Below, in pieces: positions 7,540 to 15,472 of a stretch of DNA of 64,000 nucleotides. The notes under the pieces are model-generated. The model saw only the letters and a list, made by a program, of their open reading frames with translations, was not told the origin of the DNA and ran no database searches. The first letter of the stretch is position 1. Each line of letters begins with the position of its first letter. The position numbers and the translations under genes were made by a program. The stretch comes from Achromobacter aegrifaciens (lineage in GTDB: Bacteria; Pseudomonadota; Gammaproteobacteria; Burkholderiales; Burkholderiaceae_B): contig NZ_CADIJY010000002.1 of the NCBI RefSeq assembly GCF_902859735.1, positions 682,001-746,000 on the forward strand, written 5' to 3'.

Positions 7540-9099
7540 TCACCTCGCCTCGCCCGCCGCAGGCTCCCCCCGCAGCGCTGAATCCAGATAAGCACTACGC
7601 GCCCGCGCATCCGGGAAATGCATGTCCCGGTAGTTCACGAAGCGCGAGCCGCGCGCCAGCCGGTAGCCGGCCCAGATCAGCAGGAACAGCGGAATCCCGA
7701 TGTAGGTCGCGACCACGCCGCCCCAATCGATCTTGTCCTGCAGGAACGCCTGGTAGTTCTGCCCCAGGGTGATGATCAGGCAGAGCACGAAAGCGAAGAT
7801 CGGCCCGAACGGGAAGAACGGCGACACATACGGCAGATCGGCCAGGTTATGGCCCTGCTTCACGTAGCCACGGCGGAACCGGTAGTGGCTGATGGCGATG
7901 CCCAGCCAGGCGATGAAGCCCGTCATCCCGGAGGTGTTCAGCAGCCAGATGTAGACGGCGTTGGGGCTGAAAATGAAGGTGAAAAAACACAGCGCCGCCA
8001 CCACCGTCGTCGCCAGCAGCGCCCACAGCGGCACGCCGCTGCGCGAGATGCGGCCGAAGATGCGCGGCGCCTTGCCTTCGCGGGCCAGGCTGTAAAGCAT
8101 GCGTGTAGCCGCGTACATGCCGGAATTGCCCGCCGACAATACCGACGTCAGCACCACCGCGTTCATGACCGAAGCCGCCCCCAGGAGGCCGGCCCGCTCG
8201 AAGATCAGCGCGAAGGGACTGACGCTGATGTCCTCGACCTCGTTGCGCAACAGGTGCGGGTCGGTATAGGGAATCAAGAGGCCGATGACCAGGATGGCCG
8301 CCACGTAGAACAGCAGGATGCGCCAGAAGACCTGGCGCACCGCGCGCGGCAGGTTGCGCGCCGGGTCCTTGGATTCGCCGGCGGCGATGCCGATGAGCTC
8401 GGTACCCTGGAACGAAAAGCCCACCACCATGGCCACGCCGATCAGCGCCGCGAAGCCGCCTGAGAACGGCGCATCGCCCACGGTCCAGTTGGCCAGGCCG
8501 CCCGTTTCTCCGCCCCGGATGATGCCCAGCAGCATCATCACGCCCATGGCCACGAACGCCAGCACCGCGATCACCTTGATCAGCGCGAACCAGAACTCTG
8601 CCTCGCCGAAGCCGCGCGCCGACATGGCGTTCAGGCCGAAGGTGATCGCCAGGAACAGGGCGCTCCAATAGAAACCCGGCACGTCGGGAAACCAGTAGGC
8701 CATGACCAGTTGCGCCGCCACCAGGTCCACCGCCACGGTCACCGCCCAGTTGTACCAATAGTTCCAGCCCAGGGCGAAGCCGAAGCCGTCCTCGACATAG
8801 CGCGCGCCGTAGGTGGAAAAGGAACCGGAAACCGGCATCGCGGCGGCCAGTTCGCCCAGGCTGGTCATCAGGAAATAGACCATGATGCCGATCAGCACGT
8901 AGCCCAGCAGCGCCCCGCCGGGGCCGGCCTTGGCGATGGTCGCGCCGGAAGCCACGAACAGGCCGGTGCCGATGGACCCGCCCACCGCAATCATGGTCAG
9001 GTGGCGCGCGGACAGCGTGCGGCGCAGTTCGGAAGGCGGGTTCGCCTTCGCCTCGCGCGTGCCGCCTGAGCGACGTTCATCGTGTTCCGATGGTGCCAA
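7540..9099 (-). CDS. lysP: lysine-specific permease
   Basis: Amino acid-polyamine-organocation (APC) transporter of 519 residues with about 12 membrane segments. It matches the E. coli lysine permease over long stretches that I recognise: LRRTLSARHLTMIAVGGSIG, GWNYWYNWAVTVAVDLVAAQ, FSFQGTELIGIAAGES, and NTSGMTGFIAWLGIAISHYR. Lysine uptake by proton symport is the expected role. The frame has no early ATG. The start is TTG at 9099, supported by AAGGA 8 bases upstream; an ATG at 9106 is out of frame. A 9-bp hairpin lies just upstream of the ribosome site (9123-9150). AMP nucleosidase lies upstream on the same strand. Confidence 0.93.
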   Translation of the reverse strand: MAPSEHDERRSGGTREAKANPPSELRRTLSARHLTMIAVGGSIGTGLFVASGATIAKAGPGGALLGYVLIGIMVYFLMTSLGELAAAMPVSGSFSTYGARYVEDGFGFALGWNYWYNWAVTVAVDLVAAQLVMAYWFPDVPGFYWSALFLAITFGLNAMSARGFGEAEFWFALIKVIAVLAFVAMGVMMLLGIIRGGETGGLANWTVGDAPFSGGFAALIGVAMVVGFSFQGTELIGIAAGESKDPARNLPRAVRQVFWRILLFYVAAILVIGLLIPYTDPHLLRNEVEDISVSPFALIFERAGLLGAASVMNAVVLTSVLSAGNSGMYAATRMLYSLAREGKAPRIFGRISRSGVPLWALLATTVVAALCFFTFIFSPNAVYIWLLNTSGMTGFIAWLGIAISHYRFRRGYVKQGHNLADLPYVSPFFPFGPIFAFVLCLIITLGQNYQAFLQDKIDWGGVVATYIGIPLFLLIWAGYRLARGSRFVNYRDMHFPDARARSAYLDSALRGEPAAGEAR

Positions 9100-9122
9100 A
9101 ATGCATTTCCTTCAGGTCATGA

Positions 9123-9150
9123 AGGCACCTGTGCGCAACGCCAGGTGCCT
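9123..9150 (-). promoter_or_regulatory. hairpin in the lysP leader
   Basis: Perfect 9-bp inverted repeat AGGCACCTG (9123-9131) and CAGGTGCCT (9142-9150) with a 10-base loop. It ends about 11 bases before the lysP ribosome site (AAGGA, 9108-9112) on the minus strand. It has no U tract, so a role in translation control, RNA stability or as a protein operator is more likely than termination. It does not resemble the known lysine riboswitch. Confidence 0.45.
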
Positions 9151-9184
9151 GGGAATTTCCAAGCAACCGGCGAGAATAGCGCAA

Positions 9185-9215
9185 GAGGCCCCATCCGGTG
9201 AAATCGGACGGCCTC
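9185..9215 (-). terminator. possible hairpin terminator after amn
   Basis: Stem GAGGCC/GGCCTC (9185-9190 and 9210-9215) with an inner TCCG/CGGA stem, 19 bases after the amn stop. No T run follows on the minus strand, so it may be an RNA-end protector or a weak terminator rather than an efficient one. Confidence 0.4.
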
Positions 9216-9233
9216 GGGGACGGATCGACGAAC

Positions 9234-10733
9234 CTATTGAAACGCCGTTTCCATGAAGGTGCGCAGCTTGCGCGAATGCAGGCGTTCCGGCGGCATGTCG
9301 CGCAGCCGCTCCAGGGCGCGGATGCCGATTTCCAGATGTTGATTCACCTGGCGGCGGTAGAAGGCGCTGGCCATGCCGGGCAGCTTCAGTTCGCCATGCA
9401 AAGGCTTGTCCGACACGCACAGCAAGGTGCCGTACGGCACGCGGAAGCGGAAGCCGTTGGCCGCGATGGTGGCGGATTCCATGTCCAGCGCAATCGCGCG
9501 GGACTGCGCAAAACGCTCCACCAGTTCCAGATGATCACGCAGTTCCCAATTGCGGTTGTCGATGGTGGCGACCGTGCCCGTGCGCATGATGCGCTTCAGA
9601 TCCCAGCCCGACAGCCCGGCCACTTCTTCGACCGCCTGCTCCAGCGCCACCTGCACCTCGGCCAGCGCCGGCACCGGCACCCAGGTCGGCAGGTCGGCGT
9701 CCAGCACGTGGTCCTCGCGCACATAGCCATGAGCCAAGACGTAGTCGCCCAGGCGCTGCGAATCGCGCAGGCCCGCGCAGTGGCCCAGCATCAGCCAGGC
9801 GTGCGGGCGCAGTACGGCGATGTGGTCGGTAATGGTCTTGGCGTTGGACGGTCCCACGCCGATGTTCACCAGCGTGATGCCCGAATGGTCGCCGCGCACC
9901 AGGTGGTAGGCCGGCATCTGCGGCAGGCGGACCGCCTGGTCCTCGTCGCCCGGGCCGCTTTCGCCCCGCCGCGTGATGCGGTTGCCCGGCTCCACCAGCA
10001 TTTCGTAGTCTTCGTTGCCGCTGGCCATGAGCGCGCGGGCGCGGGCGCAGAACTCGTCCACGTAGAACTGGTAGTTGGTGAACAGCACGAAATTCTGGAA
10101 ATGCGCGGGCGCGGTCGAGGTGTAGTGCTGCAAGCGGTGCAGCGAATAGTCCACGCGCTGGGCCGTAAAAGGCGCCAGCGGCTTGGGCTCGCCCTCCTTG
10201 CCGCGCCAGGAACCGTTGACGATGGCATCGTCCGTCACCGCCAGGTCGGGCACGTCGAACAGGTCGCGCAGGGGCCGCTTGAGTGCCTCCAGATGCTCGC
10301 CCTCGACGTAGGCGCCCTCGGGGAAGGCGAAATGCAGCGGAATGGGCGAATCGGACTCGCCGACTTCGACCGCCACGCGGTGGTTCTGCAGCAGCTGGCT
10401 GACCTGCTCGATCAGGTAGTCGCGAAACAGCGCGGGCTGGGTGATGGTGGTCTGGTAAATGCCCGGTTCGGCGACGTGGCCGTAGGACAGCCGGGTATCG
10501 ATCGGATCGTAGGTTTCCACCACGATACGGATGGCCGGGTAGTAGGCTCGGGCGCGCTCGCGGCCGTTGGTCGAGCCTTTCAGCACTTCACGGAAGGCGG
10601 CGCGCAGGAATGCGGTATTGCGCGCATAGATTTCGATCAGGCGCTCCACTGCCGCCACCGCATCCTGGAACGGCTCGAAGGGCAAGGCTTCTGGCCGGCT
10701 CATGGAAGACAAAGGGTGCACTGCGTTCATCAT
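9234..10733 (-). CDS. amn: AMP nucleosidase
   Basis: Cleaves AMP to adenine and ribose-5-phosphate, adjusting adenylate pools. The 499-residue length and layout fit the family. The N-terminal AMP-nucleosidase domain includes TNGRERARAYYPAIRIVVET and ETYDPIDTRLSYGHV. The C-terminal nucleoside-phosphorylase-like domain includes DHSGITLVNIGVGPSNAKT, HAWLMLGHCAGLRDSQRLGD, and IALDMESATIAANGFRFRVP (the ribose-binding Met-Glu). The start is the ATG at 10733 (MMNAVHPLSS). It is divergent from the NlpC/P60 gene across a 311-base region. Confidence 0.95.
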   Translation of the reverse strand: MMNAVHPLSSMSRPEALPFEPFQDAVAAVERLIEIYARNTAFLRAAFREVLKGSTNGRERARAYYPAIRIVVETYDPIDTRLSYGHVAEPGIYQTTITQPALFRDYLIEQVSQLLQNHRVAVEVGESDSPIPLHFAFPEGAYVEGEHLEALKRPLRDLFDVPDLAVTDDAIVNGSWRGKEGEPKPLAPFTAQRVDYSLHRLQHYTSTAPAHFQNFVLFTNYQFYVDEFCARARALMASGNEDYEMLVEPGNRITRRGESGPGDEDQAVRLPQMPAYHLVRGDHSGITLVNIGVGPSNAKTITDHIAVLRPHAWLMLGHCAGLRDSQRLGDYVLAHGYVREDHVLDADLPTWVPVPALAEVQVALEQAVEEVAGLSGWDLKRIMRTGTVATIDNRNWELRDHLELVERFAQSRAIALDMESATIAANGFRFRVPYGTLLCVSDKPLHGELKLPGMASAFYRRQVNQHLEIGIRALERLRDMPPERLHSRKLRTFMETAFQ

Positions 10734-11044
10734 CGAGCTTTACTCCGCTTCTCATCTTATCTGTAACCGCGGCCGCTGCCGGCTTGCCGGGCCGCAGGGC
10801 CGATTGCGACGATTATGCCCGAGCCCGCGCCAGATGAAATGTCATATTCGACGGCCCGGGAAGCTGCGCGCGCCGTAACTTCCACCGACAAGAATGCTGC
10901 ATTGCACTACAAATGTAATGAAACATTATTCCATTACAATCACATGGCAGTCCGGGGTTTTACGTCCCGGTGTTGCCCCCCTTTCCGCCGGCTTGCCTGT
11001 CCAGGCAAAGCCATGCCGCCCACTCCGATTCTTGAAGTGACGTA
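10734..11044. other. divergent intergenic region between amn and the NlpC/P60 gene
   Basis: This 311-base stretch has no credible gene. The half next to amn is GC-rich; around 10895-10945 it becomes AT-rich. There an inverted repeat TGTAATG/CATTACA (10914-10920, 10932-10938) overlaps promoter-like sequence, including TACAAT (10935-10940) for the plus strand. The long leader from there to 11045 shows no clear structure. Confidence 0.5.
10914..10938. promoter_or_regulatory. inverted repeat, candidate operator
   Basis: TGTAATG and CATTACA are perfect 7-bp arms separated by 11 bases, in an AT-rich island within high-GC DNA. The right arm runs into a good -10 hexamer, TACAAT, for rightward transcription. 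The spacing of about 18 bp between arm centres fits a dimeric DNA-binding protein. The regulator is not identifiable. Confidence 0.4.
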
Positions 11045-11644
11045 ATGACGCCGCCCACGCGAAAAGCCCGAATTGCCCAACTACGCATTCCCGTATTCCT
11101 GTCAGCGCCCATCATCGCCCTGACCCTTTCCTGGATTCCCGACGCCGCCCAGGCGTCCGTCCGCTCCGAGCAGGCCCGCCCCTCGCTTACCGGCCTGCGC
11201 CTGGCCCAGGAACCCACCGTCCCCACCCTGCGCGACCGTGTCGTGCAAGCCGGCCTGGATGCCATCGGCACCCCCTATAGCTGGGGCGGCGACGATGCCG
11301 ACGGTTTCGATTGCAGCGGACTGGTCCTGCACGTCTTCCGTGAAATCGCCGGCATGGAGCTGCCTCGCACGGCGCGCGCTCAACGCACCGCTGGCGAATC
11401 CGTCGCCAACAAGCAGGATCTGCGCCCCGGCGACCTGGTGTTCTTCGCCACGCGCGGCCGCGGCGTGACCTCGCACGTCGGCATCTACATCGGCCAGAAC
11501 AAGTTTGTCCACGCTCCGCGCCGCGGCACCAAGGTGCGTGTGGACGAAATGAAGAATTCGTACTGGACCAAGCGCTACGTCGGCGCCCGGCGCTATCTGG
11601 ATATGCAACCGGGCCAGATGCTGGCCCAGGCTTCCGCCCGCTGA
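11045..11644 (+). CDS. NlpC/P60 family cell-wall hydrolase
   Basis: Exported cysteine peptidase (C40) of 199 residues, expected to cut peptide stems in peptidoglycan. A basic N terminus and hydrophobic stretch (residues about 15-38, ending DAAQAS) look like a signal peptide. The catalytic domain starts with GTPYSWGGDDADGFDCSGLV. The expected triad is Cys90, His144 (TSHVGIYIG) and His156 (FVHAPRRG). The single-domain layout is like spr/MepS-type enzymes but without a visible lipobox. It stands alone between a divergent amn and a hairpin shared with the convergent SDR gene. Confidence 0.93.
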   Translation: MTPPTRKARIAQLRIPVFLSAPIIALTLSWIPDAAQASVRSEQARPSLTGLRLAQEPTVPTLRDRVVQAGLDAIGTPYSWGGDDADGFDCSGLVLHVFREIAGMELPRTARAQRTAGESVANKQDLRPGDLVFFATRGRGVTSHVGIYIGQNKFVHAPRRGTKVRVDEMKNSYWTKRYVGARRYLDMQPGQMLAQASAR

Positions 11645-11646
11645 CG

Positions 11647-11677
11647 GAAAAAATCGGGGCGTCGCTGCCGACGCCCC
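11647..11677 (-). terminator. terminator between the NlpC/P60 and SDR genes
   Basis: Perfect stem GGGGCGTCG (11656-11664) and CGACGCCCC (11669-11677) with a 4-base loop. The A run at 11648-11653 reads as a U tract on the minus strand, so it is a complete intrinsic terminator for the SDR transcript. In the plus direction it lacks a T run. Confidence 0.75.
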
Positions 11678-11745
11678 TTGGGGGAGGCACCACAGCCTGC
11701 CGCGGCCAGTCCAGCAAGGACGCGCCGCCGCAGGCTTGCCGCGTT

Positions 11746-12516
11746 TCAGCCCCGGCCCACGAAGGGCATGTTGGTCGCCATGATGGTCATGAACTGCACG
11801 TTGGCCTCCAGCGGCAGGCGCGCCATGGCGGCCACCGCCTGCGCCACGTGCGCCACGTCCATGCGCGGCTCCACCTTGGTGCTGCCGTCCGCCTGCAGGA
11901 TGCCTGCGGCCATGCGCTCGGTCATGTCGGTGGCGGCATTGCCGATGTCGATCTGGCCGCAAGCGATGTTGTAGGGCCGGCAATCCAGCGAAATGGACTT
12001 GGTCAGCCCGGTCACCGCGTGCTTGGTGGCGGTGTAGGCGATGGAGAACGGACGCGGCGCATGCGCCGAGATCGAACCGTTGTTGATGATGCGCCCGCCA
12101 CGCGGATTCTGCGCCTTCATCACGCGAATGGCGGCTTGCGCGCACAGGAACATGCCGGTCAGGTTGGTGTCCACCACCTCGCGCCACAGCGATACGGGCA
12201 ACTCCTCGATCGGCATCGCGGGCGCGCCGCGGCCGGCATTGTTGAACAGCACGTCCAGCCGGCCATATTCGCGCTGCGCCGCATCGAATAGTTCGCGCAC
12301 GGCCTGCTCGTCGGATACATCCGTGGGCACCACCAGCGCCCTCACGCCGTCCTCGCCCGCCGCGGTGCGGGTGGCTTCCAGCGGTTCGCGGCGACGGCCG
12401 GCCAACACGACCCGATAGCCTTGCGCCAGGAATTCCAGCGCCACCGCGCGGCCTATGCCGGTACCGGCGCCGGTGACCAGCGCCACGCGCGGGTGTTCGA
12501 TCTCGTTCGCTTGCAT
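11746..12516 (-). CDS. SDR family NAD(P)-dependent oxidoreductase
   Basis: Classical short-chain dehydrogenase of 256 residues. The cofactor motif is [19 protein letters not shown], followed by LFNNAG. The catalytic Ser lies in [10 protein letters not shown] and the YxxxK pair in [11 protein letters not shown]. The Arg-rich AGRRREP after the second strand favours NADP over NAD, which is an inference. Substrate unknown. The start at 12516 ([13 protein letters not shown]) has an excellent ribosome site, AAGGAG; the frame extends upstream to 12600 without support. It is divergent from the tsdBA pair, with a 22-bp dyad between them. Confidence 0.9.
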   Translation of the reverse strand: MQANEIEHPRVALVTGAGTGIGRAVALEFLAQGYRVVLAGRRREPLEATRTAAGEDGVRALVVPTDVSDEQAVRELFDAAQREYGRLDVLFNNAGRGAPAMPIEELPVSLWREVVDTNLTGMFLCAQAAIRVMKAQNPRGGRIINNGSISAHAPRPFSIAYTATKHAVTGLTKSISLDCRPYNIACGQIDIGNAATDMTERMAAGILQADGSTKVEPRMDVAHVAQAVAAMARLPLEANVQFMTIMATNMPFVGRG

Positions 12517-12591
12517 CGGATTCTCCTTGTTATCGATCGGCGGAATGCTACCCCAATCATTCTGGCCATGCTGCAAGCGAAGGTTCCAGCC

Positions 12592-12613
12592 GTGACACAT
12601 TCGAACGCGTCAC
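12592..12613. promoter_or_regulatory. 22-bp dyad, candidate operator
   Basis: The arms GTGAC and GTCAC surround a perfect central TTCGAA. In total 18 of 22 positions are symmetric. It lies 76-97 bases upstream of the SDR start. It may control the SDR gene, the tsdBA pair, or both. Confidence 0.4.
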
Positions 12614-12766
12614 ACGCAAGCAAAAATTACCCGGCATGGACAAGCTGCCAAATGCGCCGGAAGACCCGTTTTTCCTGCAGCGATCGCGACCGACGGATCT
12701 GCACCCGCTCAGCTATTCCACGCAGAAAAAATCCGCGCAACGCATGCCACAGGGTCGACAATCCCG

Positions 12767-12795
12767 TGTTGATCCGTCACAAGTCTTTATATAAT
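12767..12795 (+). promoter_or_regulatory. probable tsdBA promoter
   Basis: A consensus -10 TATAAT (12790-12795) stands out in otherwise GC-rich DNA. The -35 is weak: TGTTGA (12767-12772) with a 17-bp spacer, or TTGATC (12769-12774) with 15 bp. A transcript would start near 12802, leaving about 48 bases before the tsdB ATG. A poor -35 suggests an activator. Confidence 0.5.
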
Positions 12796-12849
12796 TCCTG
12801 GAAATTAGCTTATTACCAAAAATCCAATAACACCCACGGAGCAGGTTCT

Positions 12850-13554
12850 ATGACCCCACGGTCCCTACCCGCCGCACTGGTCCTGAGCGCGTTGTACGCC
12901 GCCTCGGCCGGTGCGCAAAGCGCGCCCGACGGCAAGCAGATCAGCACCCAGGGCGCCAACGGCGCGCCCGCCTGTATCACCTGCCACGGCGCCCGTGGCG
13001 AGGGCAATCCCGCCGCCGGCTTTCCGCAACTTGCCGGCATGGGCAGTGCGTACCTGGACGAACAGCTCGAAGCCATGGCCAATGGCTCGCGCGTCAGCCC
13101 GGTCATGGCCGCCACCGCCAAGGCGCTGGACCCGGCGCAGCGCAAGGCTGTGGCGCAGTACTACGCCGCGCTGCCTTCCGCGCTGGACATCGACAAACTG
13201 GCCGCCACCGCCATGCATCCGGCCAAGCCGGCGGACACCGGCGCCTGGCTGGCCACCCGCGGCGCCTGGGACAAGAACGTGCCCGCCTGCAACCAGTGCC
13301 ACGGGCCGGGCGGCATCGGCGTCGGCGCGAATTTCCCCGCCTTGGCGGGCCAGCCCGCTGCCTACATCGCGGGCCAACTGCGCGCCTGGCAGCAAGGCCA
13401 GCGCCCTCCGGGTCCGCTGGGCCTGATGCCGGCCGTGGCCACGCGCCTGTCCAGCGCCGAGATCGACGCCGTCTCCGCCTACTATGCAGGCCTGCCCAAG
13501 GCCGCCGACCAGCTTGCCGCGCAAGCCAACACCGCCGCGGGAGCCCAGCAATGA
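12850..13554 (+). CDS. tsdB: diheme cytochrome c4-type protein, probable TsdB
   Basis: Periplasmic diheme c-type cytochrome of 234 residues. A signal peptide (MTPRSLPAALVLSALYAASA, cut near GAQS) precedes two c4-like domains, each with one heme site: CITCH at 42-46 and CNQCH at 147-151. Met ligands are expected in the MSPV/LMPA-type loops (RVSPVMAATA, PLGLMPAVAT). The next gene encodes a TsdA-like enzyme and overlaps by four bases, the order known for tsdBA. I infer that this protein accepts electrons from TsdA and passes them to terminal oxidases. By itself it could only be called a cytochrome c4. Confidence 0.85.
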   Translation: MTPRSLPAALVLSALYAASAGAQSAPDGKQISTQGANGAPACITCHGARGEGNPAAGFPQLAGMGSAYLDEQLEAMANGSRVSPVMAATAKALDPAQRKAVAQYYAALPSALDIDKLAATAMHPAKPADTGAWLATRGAWDKNVPACNQCHGPGGIGVGANFPALAGQPAAYIAGQLRAWQQGQRPPGPLGLMPAVATRLSSAEIDAVSAYYAGLPKAADQLAAQANTAAGAQQ

Positions 13555-14468
13555 CCGCCACCAGCCTGCGCCTGCTGTCCGCCGCCTGCCTGTTCGCGTC
13601 CGCCGCCACGTTTGCGGCCGAACCCCGCCCGTCCTTCACACCATCGTCGGCCGCGTCCATCCCCGACAACGATTTCGGCAAAGCCGTGCGCGAAGGCGAA
13701 CAGATCTTCCTGCACACCCCGCAGAACGCCGCCAAGTTTGTCGGCAACAACCTGAACTGCGTCAGCTGCCACCTGGACGCCGGCCGCCGGCCGGACTCAG
13801 CGCCTATGTGGGCTGCCTACGTGCTCTACCCCGCCTATCGCGCCAAGAACGGCCACGTCAACACCCTGGCCGAACGCCTGCAAGGGTGTTTCCGCTTCAG
13901 CATGAATGGCAAGGCGCCCGCCGCGGACGATCCCACCCTGACCGCGCTGCAGACCTATATGTTCTGGCTGGCCAGCAAGGCGCCCACCGGCGTGGTGCTG
14001 GAGGGCCAGGGCTACCGCAAGCTGCCCGCGCCAGCCAAGAAGGCCGACTACCTGCGCGGCAGCGAGGTCTATGCGCAATACTGCGCGGTCTGCCACGGGG
14101 CCGAGGGCCAAGGCCAGAAGAACGGCAAGCATTGGGTGTTCCCCGCCCTGTGGGGCGCGGACTCCTTCAACTGGGGCGCGGGCATGCACCAGATCGGCAA
14201 TGCCGCCGGCTTCATCAAGGCCAACATGCCGCTCGGACAGGCCGGCATGCTGAGCGACCAGGAAGCCTGGGACGTCGCCTACTTCATGAATGCGCACGAG
14301 CGTCCGCAGGATCCGCGCTATACAGAGTCTGTCGCCGCAACCCGGGCCAAGTACCACGACTCCGACGACTCGCTTTACGGTATCGAGGTCAACGGCCATT
14401 TGCTGGGCAGCGACTCGCCGCCAGCCGGTGGCAAGCTGACCCAGGCCGCCGCCAAGGCGGGCGGCTGA
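13551..14468 (+). CDS. tsdA: thiosulfate dehydrogenase TsdA (diheme cytochrome c)
   Basis: Periplasmic diheme enzyme that joins two thiosulfates into tetrathionate, or runs in reverse. It has a 305-residue precursor with a signal peptide ending near ATFAAEP. Heme sites are CVSCH (70-74) and CAVCH (178-182). Cys113, in LQGCFRFSMNG, sits where TsdA proteins carry the unusual Cys ligand of the active-site heme. Family blocks APMWAAYVLYPAYRAKNGHV and NTLAERLQGCF support TsdA rather than SoxA. Its ATG overlaps the tsdB stop (ATGA), so translation is probably coupled. No sox genes are nearby, so it likely supports mixotrophic thiosulfate oxidation. Confidence 0.87.
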   Translation: MTATSLRLLSAACLFASAATFAAEPRPSFTPSSAASIPDNDFGKAVREGEQIFLHTPQNAAKFVGNNLNCVSCHLDAGRRPDSAPMWAAYVLYPAYRAKNGHVNTLAERLQGCFRFSMNGKAPAADDPTLTALQTYMFWLASKAPTGVVLEGQGYRKLPAPAKKADYLRGSEVYAQYCAVCHGAEGQGQKNGKHWVFPALWGADSFNWGAGMHQIGNAAGFIKANMPLGQAGMLSDQEAWDVAYFMNAHERPQDPRYTESVAATRAKYHDSDDSLYGIEVNGHLLGSDSPPAGGKLTQAAAKAGG

Positions 14469-14483
14469 GTCCGGCAGGCGCAG

Positions 14484-14536
14484 ATCACGCGGCCGGCTTG
14501 CGGGTTCCCCACTGCCCGGCCGCGTGATTTGTTATT
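14484..14536 (+). terminator. intrinsic terminator after tsdA
   Basis: A 13-bp perfect stem, ATCACGCGGCCGG (14484-14496) with CCGGCCGCGTGAT (14516-14528), followed by TTGTTATT. It separates tsdBA from gmk. Confidence 0.85.
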
Positions 14537-14570
14537 CTTCGTGTCTTAGCATCACACGCCTGCCACATTC

Positions 14571-15203
14571 ATGTCCGCCAATCCCGGAAACGTCTTCATG
14601 GTCGTCGCGCCCAGCGGCGCCGGCAAGTCCAGCCTGGTCAAGGCCTTGCTCCAGCAAGACCCCTCCATCCTGCTCTCCATTTCCTGCACCACCCGCGCGC
14701 CCCGCCCCGGCGAGGAAGACGGCCGCGAATACCGCTTCGTATCCACGGACGAATTCAAGCTCCTGCGCGAGGGCAACAACCTGCTGGAATGGGCGGAAGT
14801 GCATGGCAACTTTTACGGCACGCCGCGAGACCGCATCGACGAAGCCACGCGCGCCGGCCGCGACGTGCTGCTAGAGATCGACTGGCAAGGCGCGCGCCAG
14901 GTGAAGCAGCGCTTCCCCGGCGCGATCGGCGTATTCGTGCTGCCGCCGTCCATCGATGAACTCGAAAGCCGGCTCAAGGCGCGCGGCCAGGACGCGCCCC
15001 AGGTGATCGCGCGCCGCCTGATGGCCGCGGGCGGCGAAATCGCCCACGCGCCTGAATGCGAATATGTTATTATTAATCAAGAATTTAGCGTGGCCTTGTC
15101 GGAATTGACTCAAATAGTCAGCGCCGCACGGCTGCGCTTTTCGTCTCAGGCCGCCCGCCACAGCCAGTTGTTCTCGCAGCTGGGCATCCCGGCCGAGCAC
15201 TGA
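14571..15203 (+). CDS. gmk: guanylate kinase
   Basis: Phosphorylates GMP to GDP with ATP. The 210 residues match the family. The P-loop is [11 protein letters not shown] (about residues 13-23); the GMP-binding lobe has [20 protein letters not shown] and [20 protein letters not shown]. The lid and base region includes [18 protein letters not shown]. The start is the ATG at 14571. A short patch inside the gene (about 15060-15090) is strikingly AT-rich for this genome. gmk, rpoZ and spoT follow closely on one strand, the usual arrangement linking GMP metabolism with the (p)ppGpp response. Confidence 0.97.
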   Translation: MSANPGNVFMVVAPSGAGKSSLVKALLQQDPSILLSISCTTRAPRPGEEDGREYRFVSTDEFKLLREGNNLLEWAEVHGNFYGTPRDRIDEATRAGRDVLLEIDWQGARQVKQRFPGAIGVFVLPPSIDELESRLKARGQDAPQVIARRLMAAGGEIAHAPECEYVIINQEFSVALSELTQIVSAARLRFSSQAARHSQLFSQLGIPAEH

Positions 15204-15247
15204 GCCGAACGCATTCTCCCTATCCTCCATCAGCACCAGGTGTCCTA

Positions 15248-15451
15248 ATGGCTCGCATTACCGTCGAAGACTGTCTGAATCAAATCCCCAATCGTTTCAA
15301 GCTCACGCTGGCCGCGACCTACCGCGCCCGCGAGTTGGCGCAAGGCCATGCCCCGCGCCTGGACAGCAAAGACAAGCCCACGGTCACTGCCCTGCGCGAA
15401 ATCGCGGGCGGCCTCACCGGCGTGGAAATGCTGCGTAAAGTACCCACCTGA
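15248..15451 (+). CDS. rpoZ: RNA polymerase omega subunit
   Basis: A 67-residue omega subunit beginning [20 protein letters not shown] and containing [12 protein letters not shown], the standard family signature. Omega helps assemble the beta-prime subunit and forms part of a (p)ppGpp site on RNA polymerase in proteobacteria. It lies between gmk and spoT, 44 bases after gmk and 21 bases before spoT, so co-transcription is likely. Confidence 0.97.
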   Translation: MARITVEDCLNQIPNRFKLTLAATYRARELAQGHAPRLDSKDKPTVTALREIAGGLTGVEMLRKVPT

Positions 15452-15472
15452 TAATCTCCGGGGGCGGCAAGC

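Larger units (their letters stand above)
12517..12849. other. divergent intergenic region between the SDR gene and tsdB
   Basis: A 333-base region with no credible gene. It holds a 22-bp near-palindrome at 12592-12613, closer to the SDR gene, and an AT-rich promoter region for tsdB at about 12767-12830. Between them (12614-12765) I see nothing beyond ordinary GC-rich sequence. Confidence 0.5.

Noticed and set aside
9100-9233. Lysine riboswitch upstream of lysP
   Set aside because: The region is too short (134 bases) and holds only two simple hairpins, without the conserved multi-helix core.
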